Positions 1 to 9,360 are shown, counted from the stretch's first letter. The stretch is DNA of 23,579 nt from Rhodocollybia butyracea (GCA_015501585.1 JADNRY010000857.1:1-23579); one strand, 5' to 3'. Made by a program: numbers and translations. Notes: generated by a model from the sequence alone, not told the origin.

Positions 1-834
1 GGCAATATGTTGCTCAAAGTTCAAGGAATGCTGCAAGTTCAAATTTGTTCAGGTTGCCAACCATTCATGCTGCTGATTTTGAATTATCTACCATGGTGTG
101 TCTGAGTTTTTTTTGAGCATGTTTGCCATATCTCAATATTTGCTGAAAGGCTTTAGGTGCCTAGGCTCTTGTCTAGATATTTATTGAATTGGAGGCATTT
201 TGACAATACTGTACCATTTCGAGCACTTCGTAAGGGGTGTGACCTGTGACCACCCCTTACGAAATAAAATTTTGTAGGATTCCAGTTATATGTGTGACCA
301 CTCCAAAATTTAGTAGTGCGCCGGAGGCGCCAGAAAAATTTTACTAAGGGCCTGTTCGGCAACATGAATCTAGAATTTTGCTCGATTTTGCCAACACAAG
401 ATTTTGAATATCTAATATAAAATGTTCGGATCAGCTCCCCGGTTACCATTACTCTGGACATACTATCACGTCCATAGTTTTTATAAAAAATTTGAAAACT
501 TGCCTCGGAGATGCTTTGAACGTCCTTGGATCTCTCCCGGATTTTATTGTAATGGGGGATAGTATCCTAGCTTTCTTTCTATCTACTTTATATAGAAAAT
601 AAATACCTTGTTCGAGCACGATGACTTTTCCGGTGTCGAGAGTGCGTTTGCACAGTTTTTATAAAAATCAGTCACATCAGTAACATATACAATCAACGGC
701 ACAAGCAACGGCACAGGCAGGGGCGCTGCCCTGGTAATTTCTTCACGTGCATTTTCAGCGCAAGATTCTCTCTTCTCTCTATTCTACGGTGGAATCGTTC
801 TGTACTGGGACGTACCACCGTTTCTTGCAACGCG
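1..834. other. non-coding left flank with hairpin and CT-rich leader
   Basis: No convincing coding region was found. The only long frame, on the minus strand at 153-461, shows no recognisable domain and crosses the hairpin at 227-263. A motif at about 349-364 (GGGCCTGTTCGGCAAC) resembles the outer end of some hAT-type elements, but no matching inverted end was found in the window. The last 80 bases before the ATG at 835 are pyrimidine-rich (ctctcttctctctattc), as is common in fungal promoters. Confidence 0.5.
227..263. repeat. perfect 13-bp inverted repeat (hairpin)
   Basis: The arm TTCGTAAGGGGTG at 227-239 is matched exactly by its reverse complement at 251-263, with an 11-base loop (240-250). 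It lies about 570 bases upstream of the first gene. It could be an element end, a cruciform or a dyad binding site; the sequence alone does not decide. Confidence 0.8.
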
Positions 835-1648
835 ATGTCACGTACCTCCTACAAGGCCGACCCGATCGAAATGCAATCCGAGAAATCGTCTTCAGTTGAG
901 CCCGAGTCTAGCTTTGAACCAGACCAGGAAGACCAGAAACCTCACCGAAGATCTCCAAGTCCGGGATGGTTGGACGGCTGGGATGTATTCAAGTACGTTG
1001 CACATATCTCTTCTCTTATGTTCTATATTGATGCTTCTTTATAGTGAAAACAATATTCATTCTATGACTGGGACCCATAGCGCGCTATCAATGCTACGTA
1101 AATATTCTATGATGAGCTTCCGGGAATTCGAGGCCGTTGGTATGTGTATAGACAGCTCTGGGCAACCTGCACTTCTAACTCTGCTTATAGTGGGATTACC
1201 TCAGGAAGCGGATGGATTTGCTCAATACACCTCCCCTGAAGAGATGGAACGACTTTTGGAGCGCAGCAATCTCCTCGACGAAATGCATCGCCAAATCAAA
1301 AACTGTCTCGCTGAACGTGATACGGCTGTACGATATGCAAACGCTGCTCGACTTGAGTTGTTCAGGTTACGACAAGAACTTATAGTTGCCAGCAAAGCGC
1401 TTCTGGAGACAACAAACAAGCTGGACAATCCCTTTCTACAACATGATGTAAACAAGTTAGCTGTGGGTTTAATGGAGCATGGCAGGAAGGGTTCACAAGA
1501 TAGAGAGCAGTTCGAGATGCAGGCACGCCGTCAAAAGCCTTTCCCTCAGCAGTCCGTTGTACAAGCAATTGCAGCCTACCCTACTCTCAAATCACAATTA
1601 CACTGGATTGAATATTATCTTTTTATTTGCTTGCTAAACCAAATTTAA
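835..1648 (+). CDS. hypothetical coiled-coil protein, three exons, 236 aa
   Basis: I do not recognise the family. Exons are 835-992, 1045-1139 and 1191-1648. The introns are 52 and 51 nt with clean ends (gtacgt..atag and gtatgt..atag), and the frame stays open across both junctions, giving 711 nt including TAA. The N-terminus is acidic and serine-rich (residues 1-40). A short Trp-rich patch (GWLDGWDVF) is interrupted by the first intron. Residues about 95-165 are charged and Leu-rich with heptad-like spacing (MERLLERSNLLDEMHRQI), which suggests a coiled coil. The last 15 residues are hydrophobic and aromatic, so the true 3' end could differ if an unseen intron exists there. The stop lies one base from the stop of the convergent zincin-like gene. 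The splice structure is well supported; the function is unknown. Confidence 0.7.
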
Positions 1649-1649
1649 G

Positions 1650-2714
1650 CTACGAAAGGTTGTTCATAAGATAGTATGGTGGATTATGGTATATATATTG
1701 TGAAGAATTTTGGTAGGGTGCAGTATGGGGGTGCATGGGTGTGTACATTGAAGAGGCATAAGGATATGATGATGTTAATAGGTTTCTGCGAGGACTAAGT
1801 GTTAAAGGATGGGACATTGGTATCTGAGGGTGGTGAGAGGAAGAAGGTGTTTGAGGGAAATTATGAGGGTGGTGAGAGGAAGACGTTGGGAAAGAAGATG
1901 ATTCGGGTGGATGAGAGGTGGTTTCGCGTTCGGATTCAGGTTCGGGTTGGTGAGGAATAGTGGCCGGTGCCCAAACTCGTCCAAAAATTCCTCGATAACG
2001 AGGATCCTGTACAAGCTCGGGATGTTCTTCAAAATGTGATTTTATTCGTGTGCGCAAGACGTCACCTCCTCTGCCTAATGTCATAACAATCCTCATGGAA
2101 CCACTCCACAAGCAAGTGGAAGCCAAAGACTTTGTTCTCGATCTCCCATCCAATTTCTTCAAACCGAGGGTCACGAGGATTGTCTCCAACCCCGCCAGGA
2201 GTAATGGTCCCTGGAAAGATATGCTCCACCAATGTATGTCCAAGTTCATGCAAAATGATAACCAACAGGATCATCTTTACTTGCAAGACCTGTTGGTCAT
2301 GAAAAAGAGTGTACGCATACATTGGCACTAATTACTCACCTGTTCGATTGAGTCCGCATCTTCACATGCCTGGATAACCTCCTGCCGAACCCAGATCGTA
2401 TCCTTCCCATCAACCTGTGGGCCCCACTGGCGTGGCAGGACTACGGGAAAGCTATTTTCGAAAAAATCTCCAACTTTGTCACTGTAATCTCCAGGATCAT
2501 CATCACCATAATGGATCTTTGCGATGTCTGTGATGACTTTGATGTAGATTGCCGTTGTCTCAGAGTCTTCACGAGTGAGGTGACGTTTCACCTCTTTCAC
2601 GAAAAGTTGAAATCTGAGGGACCTGGAAGGAGATCTGCTCCGCCTCCTTTGGGGAACACGCTGGGAACCTGATTCATGAGGCATTGCAGTGGGGAAATGA
2701 CAGAATTGACCCAT
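1650..2714 (-). CDS. zincin-like protein with HELGH motif, frame uncertain at the 3' end
   Basis: Exon 1 (2714-2340) and exon 2 (from 2289) are joined by a 50-nt intron (gtgagt..caacag), in frame. Residues 1-35 are Arg/Ser-rich. At residues 139-143 there is HELGH, preceded by a hydrophobic strand (MILLVIIL) and followed by FEEIGWEIENKVFG. The motif fits the zinc-binding helix of metallopeptidases, with a downstream Glu as the likely third ligand. This frame stops at 2062 (200 aa). However, an overlapping frame, open from 2249 to 1650, continues with protein-like sequence (SHFEEHPELVQDPRYRG) and then a Pro/Ser/His-rich tail. A one-base shift near 2062-2100 would join them to about 340 aa. I found no intron of suitable length and phase that does so. 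An alternative 59-nt intron (gtgacg..gtacag) leads to a third frame with less plausible sequence. A second ATG, at residue 11, is also possible. Substrate and location are unknown. Confidence 0.65.
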
Positions 2715-3319
2715 CGAGTTTAGTTTTTATATCTTTCTCAGTAGTGTAGGGAGGCAACCGTGATACGTAGCGCAGTGCTACGATAGCAACGAGGCTAGCT
2801 TTGATCGTTACACACCCTAAATTTGGCAACTTAGGTAGAATCTGAGAGAAGAGGCTGTGGGCGTATAATGGCTAGTAGTGCCGGATCCAGCTCTACGCGC
2901 ACGGTTCAAAATAACTGTGGGATAGCGTTGGCATTATTTTATACTAGTAGCCTGCTCCTTGCTTTGCTTTAACCTCTTGGCGTCGGCGAGCGAGTTGAGC
3001 GCTCAACGACTGACGAGGTTGACTCTGTTTGGGACGGTGACAACCATCGGAGTTGACTTGGTTAATTCTTACTCCAGGAAAGACTCGAATATTAAACGAA
3101 CGTTTTTTTCCCCTCGTCCTACCTCATCCGATCACAGAGTGAAGGACTCGAATCAGTTGAAAAGATACGTATATTACATATATTTGTACATTATTCCTTT
3201 TCTTTCGCTACTTGATCTTCGTAACCTTAGTAGACACTTGGGTACCCTTCCGACGACCATTTCAACGATTATTTCAACCACCAATATCCCCCAGATATCC
3301 CCGCACCACCACCACAGAT
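2715..3319. other. intergenic region, promoter side of the zincin-like gene
   Basis: No supported gene. The region holds the 5' flank of the minus-strand zincin-like gene and the 3' flank of the alcohol dehydrogenase. An open plus-strand frame from 2959 runs into the antisense of the dehydrogenase's last exon and is CT-biased, so I do not call it. A perfect 14-bp palindrome (GTTGAGCGCTCAAC) lies at 2994-3007. Confidence 0.5.
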
Positions 3320-5723
3320 TTACTTCCACGGGTCAAAAAGCACCTTCCCGATCTGTCCCTTCTCAAAAGCGCGATACATCTCCGTCGCTTCGCCGATACC
3401 CGTAACGCGGTCGATGAGACTCGTCTCCGTACCGACGCCGCCGAAGACGTCTTGTCGTTTTACTGTTGTGAAAAATGGGGGGAAAAACAGAAACGATAGC
3501 GGATCAGTGCTCGATTTTGGGTAGTTAATACAGGGAAGAGAGAGGGGGGGGGACAAAAGGGAGAGGGAAGAGAGACAACGACGAAAAGACGAGGAAAGAG
3601 ATGGGAAACGCACCTAGCAATCTAAAAGCATCAGGGATCATCGCGCGCGCAGGACACCTGCCGAAATCCAACGAGATATTCTTATCATAAAGCTGCTGCC
3701 CCGTGAACGGGAGACTCTTCGGCGCGTGCACGCCTACGGAGGTGATGACACCGAAAGCACGTACGAGCTCGTACGCTGTGGTGAGGGCGCTGTTGTGGCC
3801 TACTACCTAAGGAGGGGGGCGGAAGAAGGTAAAAGAAGTTGGGAGGAAGAAGGTGGTTAGTAATGATGCGCGCGAGGATCCGAGACAAAGGTGTAGAGGA
3901 GGTATACAAGAGATATAAAAGAGATAATAATAACAACACCCACCTCCAAAACCGCATTACACCCCACCCCCGCCGTCCACCGCCTCACCACCTCCTTCGC
4001 CTCCTCCGGGCCAGCTACGACAAACTCCCCATCCCCGCCTTTCCCATCAGCACCAATAACCTCATATATCCTCCGCATCTTCTCTCTCCTCCCTTCATTC
4101 AAATCGATAGCGACGATTTTGTAGGGGAGCCCCCGCCGCGCGAGCTCGTCGAGCAGGGCGATGGAGGCGCAGACGCCGACGGGGCCGAGGCCGATGAGGG
4201 CGAGGGTTATGAGGCGGTCTGAAGGCGTAAGGGGGGTAAGGGCGGGGGTGGCGGTTTGGGTGTTGGTCAAGGAGGTGGAAGGGGGACTCAAACACGCCGG
4301 CCAGGCTATCCCCGTCAACGCCGGCTGCATCTTCGGATGCCCCAGCAGCTGCTTCGCGCCAAACACGCCCGTGGGGAGGATATCGCTCAACAACAACAGC
4401 GAGGAGTCGTTGATCCCTCTTAGTAGCTTCCCTACATCCACCTCTCCCTCTCCCACCTCTCCCTCTCCCACCTCCACATCGTTACCACCACCACCACCAC
4501 CACCAGTATGAACCCCCACCCAACTCGCAGCATCACTCAAATTATACAGCATCCCCCCGCCTTGGGGACGCGCACGTACTGCGCCTGCCCGCCGTCGAGC
4601 CTGGGGGAGCCGAAGAGGAGGGAGGAGAGGCAGCGGCTTGTGTAGCCGGTGCGGCAGGGGGCGCAGGCGCCGCAGGAGACGCTGAAGGGGGCGACGACTT
4701 TGTCGGCGAGTTTGAGGGTGGAGTAGAGTGCGGGCCTGGGGGAGGTTTCGGTGGAGGTTTCGGTGGAGGTTTCGGTGGAGGTTTGGGAGGAGGTTTCGGT
4801 GGAGGGCGCGTTGGGGCCGTAGTTGGAGCCTAGTTGGATGATTTCGCTGGATTTTCGTGTTTGGAATCAGAGAATGAGTATTAGATAGAGGAGGGGAGAT
4901 GGTAAGCGTACCCTATGAATTCATGTCCCGATATATGTCTACGCGTATACGAAAAAAAAAACGAAGGTGCATGGATCAGTTAAGTAATTCAGATTGAGAT
5001 ATCGAGAAGTTATCGAGAAGTTATCGAGAAGTTATGGTGGGTTTCGAGTGAGGGTATGTACGTACATTTTCGGGACTGCGATTTCTCCTCTGTAGACGTG
5101 TAGATCGCTTCCTGTGGAATGACGTGATTAGTACAACTCATGGGGGTGATGGGAGATAGTACTAAGTAGATAGATAGTAGATAGTAGATGGAAGGAGATG
5201 GCAAGATACGTAAGATGGATCGGAGGATAGTATATAGAAGGGATAGAAGGGTATGTGGGTATATAGAAGGATATTTGGATTAGGGGGATATGCAGATACG
5301 TGGATTAGATGGATGATTGATGACGAGAGGAACTTACCGCAGAGCCCGGCGAGCTATACGACGTGAGTATGTATGAGTATTCGAGTATGACGGTATATGA
5401 GTATATGAGTATATGAGTATAAGGGTATTCAGTCAGTAGCTAAAACTCGACAGATACACAGATGAACAGAAAACGCAGCGCACCGTAACTTTCACGATCG
5501 CATCATCGGGATCTTGGATCCTACAGAAAGGTTATCAATATCGGAGTATCTCGTCTCAGTTGATAGATAGTAGAGATAGTGGGAGAGATAGTAAAGATAG
5601 AATCTTTATCGATCATCCAACGGAAGAAAGGAAGACTTACTGAGGAATCGGGACGCTCTCTACGCGGATATCAAAGGACGGCGGGTGCCATCTTGCAGCG
5701 AGCATAGTTTCAGTGGAAGACAT
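3320..5723 (-). CDS. zinc-dependent medium-chain alcohol dehydrogenase, eight exons, one frame break
   Basis: MDR-family oxidoreductase expected to oxidise an alcohol with NAD(P)+. Exons are 5723-5641, 5520-5484, 5353-5338 (16 nt), 5111-5066, 4938-4912, 4846-3944, 3806-3614 and 3462-3320. All junctions are GT..AG and keep phase. Visible motifs are GLCGSD with catalytic-zinc Cys45, SGHEFIG with His66-Glu67, four structural-zinc cysteines (128, 131, 134, 142), LLFGSP..DGGQAQYVRVP, SDILPTG (Asp225), and the Rossmann fingerprint GLGPVG at 289-294. The C-terminus is KRQDVFGGVGTETSLIDR and ends KVLFDPWK. Corrected length is about 482 aa, longer than the usual 350-430. The excess includes a Thr/Glu/Ser repeat (residues 86-105) and a Gly/Glu/Val stretch (185-210). 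The frame breaks at a run of six G on the minus strand (plus-strand C run 4553-4558), where seven would keep it open. Everything on both sides is well conserved, so this is either a sequencing indel or a recent lesion. The gene diverges from STYX. Confidence 0.88.
4741..4805 (-). repeat. in-frame 12-bp tandem repeat inside the dehydrogenase
   Basis: On the minus strand the unit ACCGAAACCTCC recurs about five times with small changes. It encodes Thr-Glu-Thr-Ser units between the catalytic-zinc segment (GHE) and the structural-zinc loop. Most homologues of this dehydrogenase type have only a short linker there, so this looks like a minisatellite expansion that preserved frame. Confidence 0.8.
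5374..5432. repeat. short tandem repeat in a dehydrogenase intron
   Basis: A degenerate 5- to 10-bp repeat (gagtatat, gagtat) fills the intron between the 37-nt and 16-nt exons. The next intron upstream in coordinates (5121-5337) also holds tagatagtagatag repeats. These introns are longer (130 and 226 nt) than the rest of the gene's short ones. Confidence 0.7.
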
Positions 5724-6342
5724 TGGATATTGACTGAAATCTGCCTTTCGATGAGATGAAAGAGCGAAAGCAAGTCTTAGCCGATGCCTGCCAATATTAA
5801 GAGCAGGGAAGACTGGGTCCGGTGACTTGCTACCCGTTGTCCCGGCCCATGAGAAAAAAACAAAGAATTATTTTGAATCAATGATGACGATGATGGATGA
5901 CTAGACTCGGCTGCCTATGTACCAAAAAGCTTCGGTTCTTACTCTATACTCCATATCGCCATTAGGATGGGTAAAGGAAACAATTGTAGCGAGAAAGGGA
6001 TGAAAGGGATGAAAGGGATGAGAGTATAAAGGTGAATATAAAGGTGAGAGGTAACCAAGGGGCGTGACTTGACTCAACGCGCGTCTGTGATCGCCGCCAC
6101 CTGCTCTTGACTTCCACGACTATCAATCAACGTTTCAACGTTTCAAACCAGCTTTTCCTTTCCCTTTTGGCAATCTCTTGAATCCGTTGAACCTCTTACC
6201 TCTTATCCCTCTTATCCCTCTTATCCCTCTTATCTGCCGAATCCCATAAAATTCCCTTTCACCAAACTCGCCCATTTCACGCCACTTGATTTCGAGAGAG
6301 ACACCGCGCTAGCCACCGAATTGCCAACGCCCGCAAGCGCCA
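5724..6342. promoter_or_regulatory. divergent promoter region between dehydrogenase and STYX genes
   Basis: Both genes start at the edges of this 619-bp gap and point outwards. It contains three perfect copies of GAAAGGGAT (5993-6019), then a direct duplication TATAAAGGTGAATATAAAGG around 6025-6045 that supplies two TATA-like boxes, and nearly four copies of TCTTATCCC (6201-6234) about 110 bases before the STYX start. GAAAGGGAT and the reverse complement of TCTTATCCC share a GGGAT core. That the repeats act as regulatory sites is inference. Confidence 0.55.
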
Positions 6343-7585
6343 ATGTACAACGGAAATCTGACAGAAGAGCAGGTGAAGACCGTTATCCAAGGACCAGGGG
6401 ATGTAGAATGGAAGTGAGTCCGGGTTCTTTGTTTCACGATCCAGGAAATTTATGTACTCATCGTCGTTCTTTCTTCCTTCATTTCGTTATCCCTTTTCGG
6501 TCTTCCCAGGTACGAAATGCGACGCGAATGCCAAGAAATCCTGCCCGGCCTCCTCCTCGGCCCGTTCGTCGCTTCGAAATCGCTAGAGACGCTGACAAGT
6601 CTGGGTATCACACATATGTCAGTCCACATCTCATTCTTCGTGTAATACGAAGAATACAGAATACGAAGATACTAATACTAATGCTCGCCAGCGTCTGCAT
6701 CCGCGACCAGAAAGAAGCGTTCTCGGTAAAACCCCGGTTCCCTGATCAATTCATGTATATGGTGCTGGATGTCGAGGATAACGAGGAGCAGAATCTTATT
6801 AGGCTGTTTCCTGGGTGTGTGTCGCTTCAGCGATATATATCTCTGTTCCTAACGCGTTCGCAGCGCAAAAGCGTTCATCGATACAGCCATCGCAAATCGA
6901 GGGAGGGTTCTCGTGCATTGTAATGGTATGTGTCCTTTCGCCCTTTCTATCCCGTCCCATCCCCTCCCAGCCCATCTCACCTCATCCCGCACAGGAGGAA
7001 TATCGCTCTCCCCCGCCTTCGTCGTCATGTTCGTCATGCAGCACTACAACCTCTCCTGGGAAGACGCCTCCATATGGTCCAGAATCGCCGGTATTGCATT
7101 TCACCGAATGGAGGGTTCTTGACGCAAATCAAGGTGCGTTTCCTGTTCCTGCGCGTTTCAGTGGTTGTGTGGTTTCTGAGATCTGAGAACGTTGCTTTCG
7201 TTTGTTTATTGTTAGGAATACGAAGCTATATATCGTGCAAACCGCGCTGTCGGGTCGTACCCTAGCGTGCCGAGGAGCTCGCGGAGGAAGAGAGAGGATG
7301 ATGATGATGAGGAAGAGGATCGGTGAGTTTTTCGTTGTTTTTTCTCCCTTTTCCTTCGCCCTTCTTCATGCTTTCTCCTTGCTTTCGTTGCATTCCGTTC
7401 CTTCGTACCCTCTTCTCCTTTCCTTCCTTCCCTTCGTGCTTTCCTTTCCTGTCCTCGCCATCCTCAACTCACACCCCCTCTTTCCCAGAATCGACGACCG
7501 GAAACGCGCACTCGTGAATCATTCAATGTCGCATCTGGGCCAGCCGCAGTCGGGGGTCGCAGACCCGTACGCTATGGAAACATGA
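6343..7585 (+). CDS. STYX-like dual-specificity pseudophosphatase, seven exons, one frame break
   Basis: Serine/threonine/tyrosine-interacting protein family: a DSP fold that binds phosphoproteins rather than hydrolysing them. Exons are 6343-6413, 6510-6617, 6692-6814, 6864-6925, 6995-7133, 7216-7322 and 7489-7585. Introns have GT..AG ends and one shows a TACTAAT-type branch site before 6692. Key segments are EILPGLLLGPF, LGITHIVCIRD, VLDVEDNEEQNL, the P-loop VHCNGGISLSPAFVV (residues 118-132) and VQNRRYCISPN..FLTQIKEYEAIYRANRAV. The P-loop keeps Cys120, but the essential Arg of HCxxGxxR is Leu126, so catalysis is not expected. Human STYX instead has Gly at the Cys. The C-terminal tail is acidic then basic (KREDDDDEEED). 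Corrected length is about 235 aa. In exon 5 the frame breaks at 7067-7068: one more C restores WEDALHMVQNRR. This is an indel or a recent lesion. Confidence 0.87.
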
Positions 7586-7864
7586 CCCCCCCCTTCATAT
7601 ATCATATTAGATATTTTTTACCGATTCATTCATTCTTCTTGGGTGTTTACTATCACTTTTTTACGCTCCATTTCCCATTTGCTCATTCGACTCGCTCGCA
7701 CTTTCTCTCTGCCTCCGCCTCTGCCTCTGCCTCATACAATCAACGCAATCATCGACTAATTAATTATTTCGTTCCCATCTTGCTCATCCACATCCATTGA
7801 CTTATTATCTCGTATCATCGTTTCATCGTTTTATTGGTATTACAAGCACCCCGTCTATGACGTC

Positions 7865-8050
7865 TTTTCACAACGTCCAATACAACGTTCGATACCGCGG
7901 CCGACACAACGTTCGACAGAGCGTCTCATAGGCCAACACAACGTCTCATCCCAATATCCGACGCAAAGCCTGATCACACGACACAACGTTAGACACAACT
8001 TTCGACACGGCGCACACAACGTCTCATGCAACGGCCCATACAACGCCTTC
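7865..8050. repeat. degenerate ACAACGT minisatellite
   Basis: The heptamer ACAACGT or a one-base variant occurs about nine times in 185 bases, often as (ac)acaacgt(c/t)tc followed by gacac or ccaac, with spacing of roughly 15-35 bases. The units are imperfect. I see no dyad structure like a CRISPR repeat and no coding signal. Confidence 0.65.
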
Positions 8051-8212
8051 AGCTTCAGTTCCGCCTTTTCCTTCTCCTGCACTACCCGTTCCGTGTGTAC
8101 GTCTGTGATGAAGGTGATATGGGTCAGCGTTGGTGAATCTCGGGTGAGGATAACGAAAATGATAAGGATAAGAATTAGATAACGTGGAATCGAAGGGCAT
8201 TATGATGAAAGA

Positions 8213-8255
8213 GATAGTAAAAGGATAGTAAAAGGGATAGTAAAAGGGATAGTGG
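8213..8255. repeat. 12-bp tandem repeat gatagtaaaagg
   Basis: Three to four head-to-tail copies of gatagtaaaag(g) lie downstream of the transporter relic. The motif resembles the purine-rich short repeats in the dehydrogenase/STYX promoter gap and in the dehydrogenase introns, so short-repeat expansion appears common in this genome. Confidence 0.7.
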
Positions 8256-8468
8256 AAGAACGCATGGCAATGATAAGCGTATCATGAAAGACAGTATCAC
8301 GGAAAAAGGAACGCGGGTGCGCGATAGATAACGGGATAGAATGATAGGGTTGATTGAAGAACGCAGCCCAGTTTCTGCACGACGCTTGCGGTATAAACGG
8401 AAATGGTGAACTGGGTGATACGTTTCGCGTATCACCGAGGACACGGAGAATAATCGGAACGAGAATAC

Positions 8469-8533
8469 GGGGCGAAGGAACAGGAAGGAGGGAAGGAAGG
8501 AGGGAAGGAATGAAAGAAGGAAGAAAGAAGGAT
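8469..8533. repeat. homopurine-rich tract
   Basis: About 65 bases are almost all A/G on the plus strand (for example ggaaggaggg, aagaaggaagaaagaagg). Such mirror-like purine tracts can form triplex DNA; whether this one does is unknown. Confidence 0.7.
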
Positions 8534-8574
8534 TGAAGAACCGAATGAAAGGGCAACGATAACAGTGAAATGTA

Positions 8575-9360
8575 GAACCACACCTCCGTTTAACAACCGC
8601 CTCCACTGAGATACCCGCGAACAACAACAGCGGCGCCGAGCCATTGGCCTGCGGTGAGCTTCGTGGTTGTACACGACCACCGTGCTATCGTGCTATTCAA
8701 CAAAGAAATCAATGAGATCGATATCGATATAAGGATGGAAAGAAAAAGACACAAAAACGTACACAAGCGTCAGTGACCCCAAAAATGCTGCAACGTCTCA
8801 AAGATGAACAACTGTCCCAGCGCTCCTGTAACACTAAACTCCAGAGATCCACCAGCGGAGCCACCACTCCCGGATGCGTGCGCACGAAAGCCAGCGCTGC
8901 GACGAGCTCGCTCTGGTCGTTGCCGGATGGTAGCAAGACGGGGATAGAAGGTAGGGGTAACGCCATGAGCGCGCGCGTGAACGAGCTAAAGGTGCAGAGG
9001 AGGTTTATCCATAGCCTCATTTGTTGGCCCGACACTTTAAAGCTTTATATATTATACCGCGCGAGGATCTCGTCTTGCGTCGAGTTGACCGTGCCGTCCA
9101 GGAGGAGGTTTATCGTCGCAATAGGTAGATAGGAGGGTACGCTATACCTATGGGACTCGCGTACGGCGTCGGCAGCCCGTTCTCCTAATCTTTAGCGCTT
9201 TAGCCCCAGACGAATCGTGGAGTCCGAGAGCCTGGATAATAGTATTCTATCGCTGGACTTGTTGCGCACGAGAATATATACCAGCGAGGATATGGAGCTG
9301 AGGAAGCGCGCTGAGCGGAATTTATCGGAGGATTTGTCGTCTAGGGATTGAAAGGGCACG
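8575..9360 (-). pseudogene. HUT1/SLC35B1-type nucleotide-sugar transporter relic
   Basis: The family imports UDP-sugars into the ER lumen through a ten-helix membrane carrier. Pieces in family order on the minus strand are INLLLDGTVNSTQDEILAR (about 9120-9060), SGQQMRLWINLLCTF (9036-8990), ELVAALAFVRTHPGVVAPLV, TGALGQLFIFETLQHF (about 8830-8780), SLTLV, then after a probable intron (donor gtacgt, acceptor gaatag at 8683) VVVYNH, KLTAGQWLGAAVV and FAGISVEAVVKR. The pieces fall in different frames. There is an in-frame TAA just before SGQQM, a frame change before TGALGQ, a two-base change at the T5G4 run after QHF, loss of about ten residues where the family has a conserved TRK..LLS helix, and further one-base shifts. 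The N-terminal helices are missing or unrecognisable; a possible fragment is FRSARFLSS near 9315. Too much damage for a working gene. Confidence 0.7.

Larger units (their letters stand above)
7586..8574. other. intergenic region with minisatellites
   Basis: No supported gene. After the STYX stop there is CT-rich sequence with (gcctct)n around 7709-7730, then the ACAACGT-rich repeat (7865-8050), then repeats of gatagtaaaagg (8213-8253) and a purine-rich tract (8469-8533). Open frames over the purine/pyrimidine tract are compositional artefacts. Confidence 0.6.

Noticed and set aside
2000..2100. A 59-nt intron (gtgacg..gtacag) in the zincin-like gene
   Set aside because: It is splice-competent by its ends, but it joins to the less protein-like third frame and removes the PELVQDPRYRG segment; kept only as an alternative.
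2959..3405. Plus-strand 148-codon open frame
   Set aside because: Its 3' part is antisense to the last dehydrogenase exon and the rest is CT-biased without a domain.
4500..4625. An intron (strong donor gtacgt at QAQ/YVRVP, acceptor gcgag) to explain the dehydrogenase frame break
   Set aside because: It would remove the conserved YVRVP segment and lacks a good branch site and pyrimidine tract; a one-base change in the G run explains the break better.
8175..8680. Minus-strand Phe/Leu/Ser-rich open frames as a membrane protein
   Set aside because: They are translations of the purine/pyrimidine tract and short repeats; only the extreme upstream part (FAGISVEAVVKR) is real transporter sequence.
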